Source: Staphylococcus succinus
GTDB lineage: Bacteria; Bacillota; Bacilli; Staphylococcales; Staphylococcaceae
Assembly (NCBI RefSeq): GCF_029024945.1
Contig: NZ_CP118976.1
Span: forward strand, 1,054,001-1,118,000
Length of the DNA stretch: 64,000 nt
Direction of reading: 5' to 3'
Shown piece after piece: positions 33,408 to 42,472 of this stretch. Both the position numbers and the translations under genes were made by a program. The notes below the pieces were generated by a model that did no database searches, was not told the origin of the DNA, and was given only the letters and a program-made list of their open reading frames with translations. Numbering within the stretch: the first letter of the stretch is position 1; the number at the start of each line of letters is the position of its first letter.

Positions 33408-33945
33408 AATTACATATTTTGAGCTTTCTTTAAACACCGTAATCCTTGATATAATAGGGTTTCGTTGTTTTTTCTTTATACAGACTTTTATAAAAATTTG
33501 TCATTTACATATCAAAGTAACTTTATCGTTGATATAGAATTTATGCACGATATACTGATTAGGGCTTCTAGTTCTTTAACATTAATCAAAGTATAAAAGC
33601 GTAGCATAAAAAGGATATAGCATATGAATTATTTATCGAAGAAGATTTTATAATATATTGTGTATTTCTATAGACAATCAACTCAAAATATAAAAAGTTA
33701 AATTATGAAAATAATAGGAGCATGGTATTAGTATAAATGTACTTGCTATTTTTATACTGATAAGATAGACGCCGTCATATATTTATCTTGTTTTTACAAC
33801 TTAATAAAGTTACATAAGCTATCTCTGCTAGTCAATGATTGGGTAATTTTATGATTATATTTCAAAAAAGTGACAGTATTGTAAGTATACGACGTATGGT
33901 TCCTTTGCTAGAATACTTAATGTAATACAAGAAAGGGAGCGGAAA
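33408..33945. other. Non-coding chromosomal stretch right of the att site
   Basis: No gene is supported on either strand. A terminator-like element AAGATA/TATCTT with TAGACGCCGTCAT in its loop and then GTTTTT (33762-33795) resembles the element behind the endolysin at 30826-30860. The rest is AT-rich, with TATAAT-like stretches. Confidence 0.45.
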
Positions 33946-34314
33946 ATGAAAAAATTTATAATTATAATTATAGCTATAGCTGTAATTGTAACGAGTCTTT
34001 ATTTGGTTTCAAATAATAGAAATCAATCTGGAGAGGCAGTAGCAATATTCCATCAACTTAATCCATTTGTCAAAAAAGAAAATAGTTATATAAAAACGAA
34101 AAATCCAGATGAAATACTTGATCATAATAGAGCGAGTTATACACAGAAAGTTTATAATGCGAAAGGAGAAGGTAGGACTTTAACTTTTTCCGCAATTGAA
34201 AAATTAAAAGTGGATAGGTACATGAAAATAATCCATAAAGGCGCGCATGTTGAGACTTATAAAGAAGTTAAAAAGAATGAGGTACCAAAAAAAGCTTTAA
34301 AAGAGATCGAATGA
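33946..34314 (+). CDS. YxeA family secreted/membrane-anchored protein
   Basis: A 122-residue protein with an N-terminal hydrophobic segment (FIIIIIAIAVIVTSLYLV) that is a signal peptide or anchor, followed by a small beta domain (SYTQKVYNAKGEGRTLTFSA). This is the YxeA/DUF1093 pattern of Firmicutes. AAGGGAGCGG precedes the ATG. It stands alone, without an obvious operon partner. Function unknown. Confidence 0.75.
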   Translation: MKKFIIIIIAIAVIVTSLYLVSNNRNQSGEAVAIFHQLNPFVKKENSYIKTKNPDEILDHNRASYTQKVYNAKGEGRTLTFSAIEKLKVDRYMKIIHKGAHVETYKEVKKNEVPKKALKEIE

Positions 34315-34522
34315 TCGTTATTAAAAACTAAACATATAGTGGTTTGTTATGAATGTTTAACTAAGTAACGCATTTGAAAGCCATTCATAGTAGTTATTGA
34401 AGGTTATTTTATGCTATTTATAGTGTTTTGATATTGTAGTATTAATTTCATTTCACACTAGAAAAGTGATGCTAATAAAAGAAACTCTTTTGGTTGTTTA
34501 CAAATTATCACTTATAGTTTAA

Positions 34523-34636
34523 TATAATTGAGCACACCTTAGGGTGTTGCCATTAGAGTGGGTCTAATGCATGCCTTAGGGTGTGCGTTCAGACAACTCC
34601 CAGATATAACCACCCTTCGGGGTGGTTATTTTTGTA
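34523..34636 (+). ncRNA. Structured small RNA candidate with direct repeats
   Basis: A TATAAT (34523-34528) is followed by two copies of CCTTAGGGTGT (34537-34547, 34574-34584) flanking a 7-bp hairpin CATTAGA/TCTAATG. A strong terminator ATAACCACCC/GGGTGGTTAT with a TTCG loop and a T run follows. GCACACC and GGGTGTGC can close the whole. No ORF with a ribosome binding site is present. Repeat-plus-terminator layout recalls antisense RNAs of type I toxin systems, but I find no toxin frame. Confidence 0.5.
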
Positions 34637-34796
34637 TAATAGTAATCTGGTTAAACTACATATTATCTCTTATGAGAAAAAAATTACAAAGATAATTACT
34701 TATGAATATTCTTCGCTTTAATAGAAAATTAATTTTTAAAAAGAAATATATTGTTTGTCAATTTTCTTAACACATATTTTATTTTTTAATAAAATG

Positions 34797-34892
34797 TATT
34801 ATAATTATATTTAGTTAGCCTAACACACTTACTTTCTTCTATAGTTAGATAAATAAATCTACAACTTATTCAAACAAGTTGTAGATTTATTT
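34797..34892 (+). ncRNA. sRNA-like unit A upstream of the CoaB-like gene
   Basis: TATTATAAT at 34797-34805 is followed by about 45 bases and a perfect 17-bp stem (AAATAAATCTACAACTT and its complement, 34851-34892). The stem ends in T-rich sequence. Promoter, spacing, a GTTAGC block and the stem core ACTTATTCA resemble unit B at 35968. No ORF. Confidence 0.45.
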
Positions 34893-35177
34893 AATTATCA
34901 ATTGAATTAATAAGAATATTCTGATAATGTTGCATTACCTTTTCTATTTTGTAAGACTATGATGGATGTCACTTTAGTGGCATCTATTTTTTTATTTACT
35001 TATACTAAATGATATTTTGTTCTGATTACAGATTGAAATCAGTAGTATGTGAATAATTTTTATATATTTAATTGTTAAAATGGGTTAACTTTGTTAGCTG
35101 ATTTAAAATATCGTCTTATCAAGAAATATTTTATGCTATGATTTACCATGGAGTATTTAAAATAATGAGGTGCTACG

Positions 35178-35840
35178 ATGAAAAACATACTAATTATTAC
35201 TGGTGGTTGTATAGAAAAATGGGATGACGTTAGGGGCCATACAAATTTGGCTACCGGCAGCATTGGAACATATCTTTCTAATGAACTGTCAAACTATGAT
35301 TTTAATATATATTATCTGTCTGGTTATACAAGTAAACAACCAGATCCTCTAGATAATATTAAAGATAGACAGACATTTTTAGGGATAGTAGATTTAAGAG
35401 ACAAAGCTAAAGCGATTATCTTGCAACACGATATTGACGTAGTGATTATGTCAGCTGCTGGTTCGGATTGGATATTTGATTACATAGAAGATAAGGAGAC
35501 GGGTGAAATATTAGATAATAACAATAAGATAAGTAGTGATATTGTTCCTGTTGTTCATTTGAAAAAAGCGCCTAAAGTCCTTAAATTATTTAAAGAATGG
35601 AAGAATGATCTATTTGTAGTTGGTTTTAAATTAGAAACTGAGGATATTATAGAGAGGGCACTTAAGAGAATGAAATCGTCAGATGTGGATGTAATGATTG
35701 CTAATCACGCAAACTCCTTGAAAAATCATGGAGTGCATCATCATATCATAACGAGAGAAAATGATGTTATTGAAGCACATAATAAAAAAGAAACAGCACA
35801 GCAGCTCTCGAAATTGTTAAATGAAAAATTTAATTCATAG
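35178..35840 (+). CDS. Stand-alone CoaB-like (phosphopantothenate-cysteine ligase type) protein
   Basis: A 220-residue Rossmann-like protein with the DFP/CoaB opening NILIITGGCIEKWDDVRGHT and NLATGSIGTYLSNEL. VVIMSAAGSDWIF near residues 94-106, FVVGFKLET near 148-156 and MIANHANSL (where CoaB has xANxxxxL) also fit. CoaB joins phosphopantothenate to cysteine in CoA synthesis. Staphylococci normally use a fused CoaBC elsewhere, so this would be an extra, diverged copy. Substrate unproven. GAGGTGCTACG precedes the ATG. Confidence 0.72.
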   Translation: MKNILIITGGCIEKWDDVRGHTNLATGSIGTYLSNELSNYDFNIYYLSGYTSKQPDPLDNIKDRQTFLGIVDLRDKAKAIILQHDIDVVIMSAAGSDWIFDYIEDKETGEILDNNNKISSDIVPVVHLKKAPKVLKLFKEWKNDLFVVGFKLETEDIIERALKRMKSSDVDVMIANHANSLKNHGVHHHIITRENDVIEAHNKKETAQQLSKLLNEKFNS

Positions 35841-35967
35841 TAAAGAAGTAGAACCGTGATTTAATATATAAAGTGAAATGTATATTTAGCTGCTGTAATA
35901 TTTAAATGATTTACGATAAAAATGTTAACTAATCTTACATATATTTTTATTTTCAGAAAATATAGTG

Positions 35968-36067
35968 TATTATGAATTATGAGTTAGCAGGGCACTAGCT
36001 CACTCATTTCTACATAATATAGATACATAAAAGAGCTACAACTTATTCATTAGGTTGTAGCTCTTTT
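35968..36067 (+). ncRNA. sRNA-like unit B downstream of the CoaB-like gene
   Basis: TATTAT at 35968-35973, GTTAGC at 35983-35988, then CTCACTCATTTCTACAT and a perfect 14-bp stem AAAAGAGCTACAAC/GTTGTAGCTCTTTT (36029-36067). The order and several blocks match unit A on the other side of the gene. The hairpin can terminate both strands. Confidence 0.45.
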
Positions 36068-36106
36068 GAATTATCATGCGATATGTTGAAAATAATGATT
36101 AAATAG

Positions 36107-36441
36107 TTAGTCTATATAATTTGATATTTCTATAAGATTCCTATCCGGATTTCTTAAGTTGATAAGGTATATCCTTCAGCACGTGTTCTAGTTACAGAGC
36201 GTAATTCAATATGTATCTTATGTGTATTGAAATGTGAAATAACTTGATTAATCAGCGTGTCAGATATTAAATAAAGATTAGCTGATCCAGGCGTTAGATG
36301 ACGTGAGGTAGGGCTTAAAATATGATCTTTATGGTGTAAACTATCAAATGACTTTTATTTCTAAAATGTCTTATAAAAATGAATAGTGTTTTCAATGCTC
36401 GATACTGTTAAAACGAAATGATCAATTCTATTTATTAACAT
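36107..36441 (-). pseudogene. Decayed VOC/glyoxalase-family gene
   Basis: Reading leftwards from ATG at 36441 (behind GGGGG) gives INRIDHFVLTVSSIENTIHF and then a stop after YKTF. Further on, the other pieces of a glyoxalase/bleomycin-resistance-type protein appear: NLYLISDT, then VTRTRAEGYTLST, and after a frameshift RNPDRNLIEIS. One in-frame stop, a shift and a missing segment make it non-functional. The order of the pieces is that of an intact gene of about 130 codons. Confidence 0.8.
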
Positions 36442-36690
36442 AATACCCCCTTCACTTTTAAAAATAATATGTTTATCTCATTTGATATAGCGGCAGATTT
36501 CTATATAATTTAATAACTTAACAGTAACATAGAGTATCAAAATTATAGTAGAACAATGTTTAGATAAAAAGTGAAAATACTATATTTCTAGTCTATGCAT
36601 AGTAATAAATATAATTACCGTTTAACTTATGATACTTCTATAAAAAAAGAGCTTAGGCACTGTCAAATAATATTAAAAACGTTATAATAA
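36442..36690. other. Non-coding region between pseudogene and menE
   Basis: AT-rich, without ORFs. It should hold the menE promoter, and TTATAATAAAA at 36682-36692 is a possible -10. I see no terminator. Confidence 0.35.
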
Positions 36691-36714
36691 AATGTGAGAT
36701 GGAGGAATGTTTGC

Positions 36715-38100
36715 GTGGAATTTTGGTTAAAAAAACAAGCAGAGTTAAACGGAGCGCGTGTGTTTATAGATGATGGGGAAAACAATGTTACTTTTGCATC
36801 AGCATACACACAGGCATCAAGGCTTGCTCGTGTACTCTCGCAACTTGGGAAACATAGAATAGGTTTATATATCGATAATTCGATTGAGTCTGTCATTTTG
36901 ATTAATGCTGCATGGTTAGCAGGTATAGAAATTGCAATGCTAAATACAAGGTTAACTAAATCTGAAATGTTAGCACAAATGAACTCTGTAGACGTAGATA
37001 CAATCATTGCTATGAACGAATTAGACTTAGAGGATCTAAATGTGATGGCGTATTCGGATCTACTAGTACAGGTAAATGATGAGGTGTTTACTGCACAATT
37101 TTCAATAAACAGTATCGCTTCTATTATGTTTACATCTGGTACTACTGGACCTCAAAAAGCAGTGCCACAAACATTTATGAATCATTATGCGAGTGCATTA
37201 GGTTGTAAAGAGACCCTTGGCTTTAATCAAAGTACTAAATGGTTATCTGTATTGCCAATTTATCATATATCAGGTTTAAGCGTTATACTTAGAGCGTTAA
37301 TTGAAGGTTTTACAGTACGCATTGAGTCGAGGTTTAATGCGGATACGATGTTAGCTATTATAAAACAGGAATTACCAACACATGTATCGCTTGTACCACA
37401 AACTTTAAAATGGCTCATGGATACAGGTATGAACCAACCTTTCCACATTGAAAAAATTTTACTAGGTGGCGCAAAGTTATCGAGTTCGCTCATTGAACAA
37501 GCACTTAAATATCATTTACCTATTTATAATTCATTTGGTATGACAGAGACATGTTCGCAATTTTTAACTGCTTCACCGGATATGTTAGCGCAGCGTTATG
37601 ACACGGTTGGGAAGCCTAGTGAAAATGTAAAAGTTAAAATTGCTAAACCAAATGAATTGGGGCATGGAGAATTACTGATTAAAGGTGATAATGTTATGAA
37701 GGGTTATTTATATCCTGAGAATAAACGTGACACCTTTGAGGATGGCTATTTTAAAACAGGTGATATCGCAGAAATTGATGCAGAAGGCTATGTCATGGTA
37801 TATGATCGTAGAAAAGATTTGATTATTAGCGGTGGGGAAAATATATATCCATATCAAATAGAAACTGTTGCTAAGCAATATCATAGTATAGAAGATGCAA
37901 TGTGTGTTGGTATAAAAGATGAGCAATGGGGCGAGGTTCCATGCCTATATTATATTTCAAATGAAATAATACCTAAAACAGAATTACTAAAGCATTTTAA
38001 AGATAACATTGCTAAGTATAAAATACCGAAGCGATTTGAACGTGTATCTACACTGCCTTATACTTCAACAGGTAAACTTCAAAGAAGTCGTATGAAATGA
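36715..38100 (+). CDS. menE: O-succinylbenzoate--CoA ligase
   Basis: A 461-residue ANL-superfamily enzyme that adenylates o-succinylbenzoate and forms its CoA thioester in menaquinone synthesis. The P-loop-like SIMFTSGTTGPQKAVP, the A5 motif YNSFGMTETCSQF, the A7 motif YFKTGDIAEID, and the C-terminal YDRRKDLIISGGENIYP and STGKLQR with the catalytic Lys are intact. GGAGG fits the GTG at 36715. It is about 30 residues shorter than the S. aureus protein as I recall, through a gap before the P-loop motif. menC follows after 16 bases. Confidence 0.92.
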   Translation: MEFWLKKQAELNGARVFIDDGENNVTFASAYTQASRLARVLSQLGKHRIGLYIDNSIESVILINAAWLAGIEIAMLNTRLTKSEMLAQMNSVDVDTIIAMNELDLEDLNVMAYSDLLVQVNDEVFTAQFSINSIASIMFTSGTTGPQKAVPQTFMNHYASALGCKETLGFNQSTKWLSVLPIYHISGLSVILRALIEGFTVRIESRFNADTMLAIIKQELPTHVSLVPQTLKWLMDTGMNQPFHIEKILLGGAKLSSSLIEQALKYHLPIYNSFGMTETCSQFLTASPDMLAQRYDTVGKPSENVKVKIAKPNELGHGELLIKGDNVMKGYLYPENKRDTFEDGYFKTGDIAEIDAEGYVMVYDRRKDLIISGGENIYPYQIETVAKQYHSIEDAMCVGIKDEQWGEVPCLYYISNEIIPKTELLKHFKDNIAKYKIPKRFERVSTLPYTSTGKLQRSRMK

Positions 38101-38116
38101 TAGGAGTGAATGCTTT

Positions 38117-39121
38117 ATGAAATTGAGTGCTATACACTTGTATGCATATAATGAGCCTTTTCAATCTCCTATTATTACGCCAAAGGTCTGCATGGAGAGT
38201 AGGAAATCATTATTTGTTGAAGTAATTACAGATGAAGCACTACATTATTTTGGAGAATGTAATGCTTTTGAAACAAATTGGTATGCTGAAGAAACCATTA
38301 CAGATGTGCAACAACAAACGATAAAATGGTTTCAACAATATAAAGATGTAACATTCGAGAGTTTTACAGAAGCACAACATTCACTCAATCAATTGAATGA
38401 TTACCCAGCAACGAGAAGCATGATTATGATGGCGGTGTATCAAGCATTTCATAAATTGACCACATTTAACGTTGATTATGGGGCTACAATTAGCGGGTTG
38501 TCTGAATATAATTTAACGCAATTAATAAACACCCGCCCACAACGAGTTAAACTTAAATGGACATCTGATATTTTAAAGCACATAGAAATAATTAAGCATC
38601 TACCTTTTGAAGTGGACTTGGTGGTCGATGCTAATGAATCTATCGATGAAAAGGGAATAAATCAGTTTAAAGCATTAGTTCAATACGATATTCTCTATAT
38701 TGAGGAGCCTTTTAAACATTTAGAACAACTACAGCGATTTCAGCCTACAGTTTTGCCGCCGGTAGCAATAGATGAAAAAGCAGTCACTCAATCAGCAATT
38801 ATTGATGCTATTAGTAAATATAAAATAGATGTAGTGATATTGAAACCATTCAGATTGGGTGGTATTGATAAAGTGTTTGAAATGATAAATATCTTAAAAA
38901 ACTACAAAGTTAAAGTGGTCATTGGCGGGATGTATGAATATGGTTTAAGTCGATATTTTACTGCGATGTTAGCCCAATACGCAGATTATCCAAGTGATAT
39001 TACGCCAGAAGGATTCTATTTCAAAAGAGATATTGTTGAAAATGCAGGTATATTAAAAGGAGGCTCAATTTATTTTGAACCTCCTACAGTAAATACTGTG
39101 CGTATGGAGCGAATTTATTAG
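38117..39121 (+). CDS. menC: O-succinylbenzoate synthase
   Basis: A 334-residue enolase-superfamily enzyme that dehydrates SHCHC to o-succinylbenzoate, one step before MenE. VKLKWTS carries the acid/base Lys. Metal-binding Asp/Glu lie in DLVVDANES, LYIEEPF and VAIDEK, and VVILKPFRLGG is followed by VVIGGMYEYGLSR. TAGGAGTGAATGC precedes the ATG. Its end overlaps the convergent yidD gene by four bases. Confidence 0.92.
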   Translation: MKLSAIHLYAYNEPFQSPIITPKVCMESRKSLFVEVITDEALHYFGECNAFETNWYAEETITDVQQQTIKWFQQYKDVTFESFTEAQHSLNQLNDYPATRSMIMMAVYQAFHKLTTFNVDYGATISGLSEYNLTQLINTRPQRVKLKWTSDILKHIEIIKHLPFEVDLVVDANESIDEKGINQFKALVQYDILYIEEPFKHLEQLQRFQPTVLPPVAIDEKAVTQSAIIDAISKYKIDVVILKPFRLGGIDKVFEMINILKNYKVKVVIGGMYEYGLSRYFTAMLAQYADYPSDITPEGFYFKRDIVENAGILKGGSIYFEPPTVNTVRMERIY

Positions 39122-39354
39122 TCTTTGTCAGATTTCTTTTTCTTCAAGGGTACAGGATCGAAGCCGCCTTTATGAAGCGGGTGACACTTTGAAATTCTCT
39201 TAACACCTAACCATGTTCCTTTAAAGGCACCATAAACTTCTATAGATTCTCTTGTATATTCAGAACAAGTGGGATAAAATCGGCAAGAAGCAGGTGTCAT
39301 TGGTGAAATAAAGCGCTGATAAAAACGAACTAGCCCTAAAAACAATGTTTTCAT
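39118..39354 (-). CDS. yidD: Membrane protein insertion efficiency factor YidD
   Basis: A 78-residue protein with the YidD signature LGLVRFYQRFISP, SCRFYPTCSEYTRE and CHPLHKGGFDPVP. It assists YidC-dependent membrane protein insertion. The ATG at 39354 has GGAGGC upstream; an earlier in-frame ATG does not. It is a single gene converging on menC. Confidence 0.9.
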   Translation of the reverse strand: MKTLFLGLVRFYQRFISPMTPASCRFYPTCSEYTRESIEVYGAFKGTWLGVKRISKCHPLHKGGFDPVPLKKKKSDKD

Positions 39355-39414
39355 AGTTTTTGCCTCCAACAAATAAAATAGCATAATTAGTTTAACATAA
39401 TTAGAGGAAGAGTG

Positions 39415-39891
39415 ATGAACGTGAAGTTTATAGATAAAGAAAATGACAATGTATATTTAACGTATAAAGACGATAATGATATAGCTAATGGTGAACACGT
39501 TCTAATCCTTCCTGAATATAAGGGGCAATTATTGTTTACACAACACAACATACGAGGCGTTGAATTTCCAGGTGGGAAAGTAGAAAAGGGAGAAACAAGT
39601 CTTGTGGCTGCAAAAAGGGAGCTATTTGAAGAGACAGGCGCTACAATGCAAAATTGTTATTACATCGCCCAATATTGTGTCGACAGGACGAATGGTACAA
39701 GTTTTACTAAAGATGTCTATATGGCTGTAGTAAATGAAATTCATACAAAAAGTGATTATTTTGAAACAAACGGGCCCTTATTATTCGATTCAGTTGATGA
39801 TATTCCGAATGAACAAAAAAGTTATTTGTTAAAGGATGCAGCAATTTTACAATGCTTAGAGAGAGTGATGGAACTTGGATTTTATCAATAA
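39415..39891 (+). CDS. Nudix hydrolase, YtkD-like
   Basis: A 158-residue protein with an intact Nudix box (GGKVEKGETSLVAAKRELFE, then ETGA) near residues 53-76. YtkD-type enzymes hydrolyse (oxidised) purine nucleoside triphosphates. GAGGAAGAG fits the ATG at 39415, but a GTG at 39421 (MKFIDKEN) is also possible and would match the start I recall in S. aureus. Its end overlaps the hydrolase gene by 17 bases, indicating coupling. Confidence 0.82.
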   Translation: MNVKFIDKENDNVYLTYKDDNDIANGEHVLILPEYKGQLLFTQHNIRGVEFPGGKVEKGETSLVAAKRELFEETGATMQNCYYIAQYCVDRTNGTSFTKDVYMAVVNEIHTKSDYFETNGPLLFDSVDDIPNEQKSYLLKDAAILQCLERVMELGFYQ

Positions 39892-40678
39892 AAAACGTAT
39901 GCCTGTAGATGTACCTACTCACATTTTTGAAGAAGTAACGTATCAAATAGATGGTTTACATGTACGAGGATTGTTAATGACGCCAAAGCAACAAGTCAAA
40001 CGCATTGTGATTTATTTGCGTGGTGGAAAGGGTCAAGTAGGAAAAGTAAGAACAGGTCGTCTGTTACAATTTTCGAATGAGCAAACACTCGTTTTTGGAC
40101 CTTACTATAGAGGCAACAATGGCAGTGAAGGTAAAGATGAATTTTATGGGAAAGATTTAAACGATGTCACTTCAGCAATTCGTATCTTAAATCATAAATA
40201 TCCGAATGTACATATACATATGATTGGTTTCTCTAGAGGTGGATTACAAGGTTTATTAACTTTCCAAGATTTACCGGTTTCAAGTTATACTATTTGGGGC
40301 GGTGTACCTGATATCTATTTAATGTATGAAGAACGTGTAGATTTGAGAGGGATGCTTAAGCGTATGGTGGGCCATCCAAAAAAACAAAGCGAGGCTTACC
40401 AACAACGAGATGCTATATCTAAAATCACAAAATCTAGTCCGCCCATACTTATCGTTCATGGCGGAAAAGATCATCAAGTGGGTATCCACCAAGCATATTA
40501 TTTAGCAGAGCAATTAGATAAAATTGGCGCGACTTATCGCACATTCTATCAAATGGAGGAAGGACATGTACCTAAGCCATTTGCATTAGATAAGGCGCTT
40601 AATACTGTAAAACAATGGATGACGGATGTTGAACAACAAAGTATTAAAAACGATTATAATTTAAATAATAAAATATAA
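39875..40678 (+). CDS. Alpha/beta hydrolase, prolyl oligopeptidase-like
   Basis: A 267-residue protein with a GFSRGG nucleophile elbow, an acid in IVHGGKDHQVG and a His in EEGHVPKP, so the catalytic triad looks complete. There is an early oxyanion-type RGGKGQVG. The TTG start at 39875 follows GAGAGTGATGG. A protein with this start and these motifs is conserved beside pckA in other staphylococci. Substrate unknown. Confidence 0.82.
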   Translation: MDFINKKRMPVDVPTHIFEEVTYQIDGLHVRGLLMTPKQQVKRIVIYLRGGKGQVGKVRTGRLLQFSNEQTLVFGPYYRGNNGSEGKDEFYGKDLNDVTSAIRILNHKYPNVHIHMIGFSRGGLQGLLTFQDLPVSSYTIWGGVPDIYLMYEERVDLRGMLKRMVGHPKKQSEAYQQRDAISKITKSSPPILIVHGGKDHQVGIHQAYYLAEQLDKIGATYRTFYQMEEGHVPKPFALDKALNTVKQWMTDVEQQSIKNDYNLNNKI

Positions 40679-40717
40679 AAAACATGTACTACCCAAAATG
40701 AGTAGTACATGTTTTTT
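40677..40717. terminator. Bidirectional terminator between hydrolase gene and pckA
   Basis: Arms AAAAACATGTACTAC and its complement enclose a 9-base loop, with A and T runs on both sides. It can end both convergent genes. Confidence 0.88.
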
Positions 40718-40727
40718 ATGATTAGAC

Positions 40728-42317
40728 TTATTTGAAGCCGCCTTTGATAGCCAGATCTTCTACGTCTTCTCCAAATTTTTCGAAATTATAATTGAAACGG
40801 TCAATTAAGTCTTGTGCCTGTGCTCTATATGCTTCTGGTTTATTCCAAGCATTAATTGGATTGAGTAATGTTTGCGGTACATCTTCTACAGAGACTGGGA
40901 TATTTAGTCCGAACATATCATCTTTAATATATTCTGCCTCTTTTAATTCACCTGTAATTGCTTGATTGACCATCTGTCTTGTGTAACTTAAGCTAATACG
41001 ACGGCCGACACCATATTTACCACCGGTCCATCCAGTGTTAACTAAGTATACGTCTACGTCATGTTTATCTATAAGGTCACCTAACAAATCTGCATAAACC
41101 TTAGCATTAAGCGGTAGGAAAGGTGAACCAAAACAAGTTGAAAATGAAGGTTCAGGTTCAGTGACACCGCGTTCTGTACCCGCTAGTTTGGCAGTGAAAC
41201 CACTTAAGAAATGATACATCGCTTGATCTTTAGTTAATTTAGAAATCGGAGGTAATACACCAAAAGCATCGGCGGTTAAGAAAATAATTGTGTTAGGATG
41301 TGCCGCTTTAGAGGGTGTAACAATATTATCAATATGGTTAATAGGATAAGCAGCTCTTGTGTTTTCAGTATAGTAGTTATCGTCGAAATCAACATCGCCT
41401 TCTTCGTCGACCACTACATTTTCTAAAATTGTCCCATACTTAATGGCATCATATATTTGTGGTTCTTTTTTATATGAAAGATTAATGGCTTTAGCATAGC
41501 ATCCACCTTCGATATTAAAGATACCGTTATCATTCCATCCATGTTCATCATCGCCAATAAGTTTACGATTAGCATCAGCAGAAAGTGTTGTCTTTCCAGT
41601 TCCAGATAAACCAAAGAATAATGCGACATCACCTTTGTCACCAACGTTAGCTGAACAATGCATGCTCATGATGTCGTCTTTAGGAAGTAAGTAGTTCATT
41701 ACTGAGAAGATGCCTTTTTTCATTTCGCCAGCATATTCCGTACCGCCGATTAAAATAACTTTATGTTTAAACGAAGTTATAATGAACGTTTCAGAATGCG
41801 TACCGTCAATGGTTGGATCAGCTTTAAAGTGCGGTGCTGAAACGATTGTGAAATTCGCTTTAATATCTAATGCTTCTTCGTATGAATTAGGTCGAATAAA
41901 CATATTCTGCGCGAATAGGTTATGCCAAGCTAACTCATTAATGACAGTGAGTTTTAATTGCGAATCTACATCGCTACCTGCGTATCCATTGAATACATAT
42001 AATTCATCTTTTTTATCAAGATAAGCTAAAACTTTATCGTATAATTTTAAAAATGTTTCTTCTTCAATTGGTTGATTAATGTCTCCCCAATCAATTGCAT
42101 CTCTATAAGACGGTTCAGTAACGATGAATTTATCTTTAGGGGAGCGTCCTGTATATTTCCCAGTTTTGGCATTTATGGCACCTAACTCAGTGAGTTCGCC
42201 TTCATTATTATTCAAAATTTTGTTATATAACTGAGTCGTCGACAATTGAAATAATGATGAACTTTTCCCTAAAATGCTGTCAATTTTATTTGTATAAGTG
42301 TATGTATCTACCGCCAT
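40728..42317 (-). CDS. pckA: Phosphoenolpyruvate carboxykinase (ATP)
   Basis: A 529-residue enzyme converting oxaloacetate and ATP to phosphoenolpyruvate in gluconeogenesis. The substrate site RSPKDKFIV, the kinase-1 loop GLSGTGKT (236-243) and the kinase-2 motif LIGDDEHGWNDNG are intact. The start at 42317 (MAVDTYTY) follows GGAGGG; an in-frame ATG five codons earlier is worse. It diverges from metK, with about 375 bases between. Catabolite repression is known in the family; I see no clear cre here. Confidence 0.95.
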   Translation of the reverse strand: MAVDTYTYTNKIDSILGKSSSLFQLSTTQLYNKILNNNEGELTELGAINAKTGKYTGRSPKDKFIVTEPSYRDAIDWGDINQPIEEETFLKLYDKVLAYLDKKDELYVFNGYAGSDVDSQLKLTVINELAWHNLFAQNMFIRPNSYEEALDIKANFTIVSAPHFKADPTIDGTHSETFIITSFKHKVILIGGTEYAGEMKKGIFSVMNYLLPKDDIMSMHCSANVGDKGDVALFFGLSGTGKTTLSADANRKLIGDDEHGWNDNGIFNIEGGCYAKAINLSYKKEPQIYDAIKYGTILENVVVDEEGDVDFDDNYYTENTRAAYPINHIDNIVTPSKAAHPNTIIFLTADAFGVLPPISKLTKDQAMYHFLSGFTAKLAGTERGVTEPEPSFSTCFGSPFLPLNAKVYADLLGDLIDKHDVDVYLVNTGWTGGKYGVGRRISLSYTRQMVNQAITGELKEAEYIKDDMFGLNIPVSVEDVPQTLLNPINAWNKPEAYRAQAQDLIDRFNYNFEKFGEDVEDLAIKGGFK

Positions 42318-42428
42318 ACTGAATCCCTCCATAGTTAATTTTAAATGTAAGCCTTTACAATTAAAAAGTATAACACATATGCATTATTAGTCCACACCAT
42401 TTTAGAAGGAATTTTAATAAATGTTAAA

Positions 42429-42457
42429 TTGACAATATATCAGAGATTCTGTACTAT
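42429..42457 (+). promoter_or_regulatory. Promoter of the SAM riboswitch-metK unit
   Basis: TTGACA at 42429-42434 and TACTAT at 42452-42457 are 17 bases apart. Transcription would start near 42464, just before the riboswitch. Confidence 0.78.
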
Positions 42458-42472
42458 AGGGATTAACGGATT

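Noticed and set aside
36029..36067. Hairpin read as the terminator of the VOC pseudogene only
   Set aside because: It also fits as the end of the + strand unit B with a promoter upstream, which explains the order of blocks shared with unit A; both uses are possible.
42318..42428. Search for a cre (catabolite repression) site upstream of pckA
   Set aside because: No sequence close enough to the cre consensus was found by eye.
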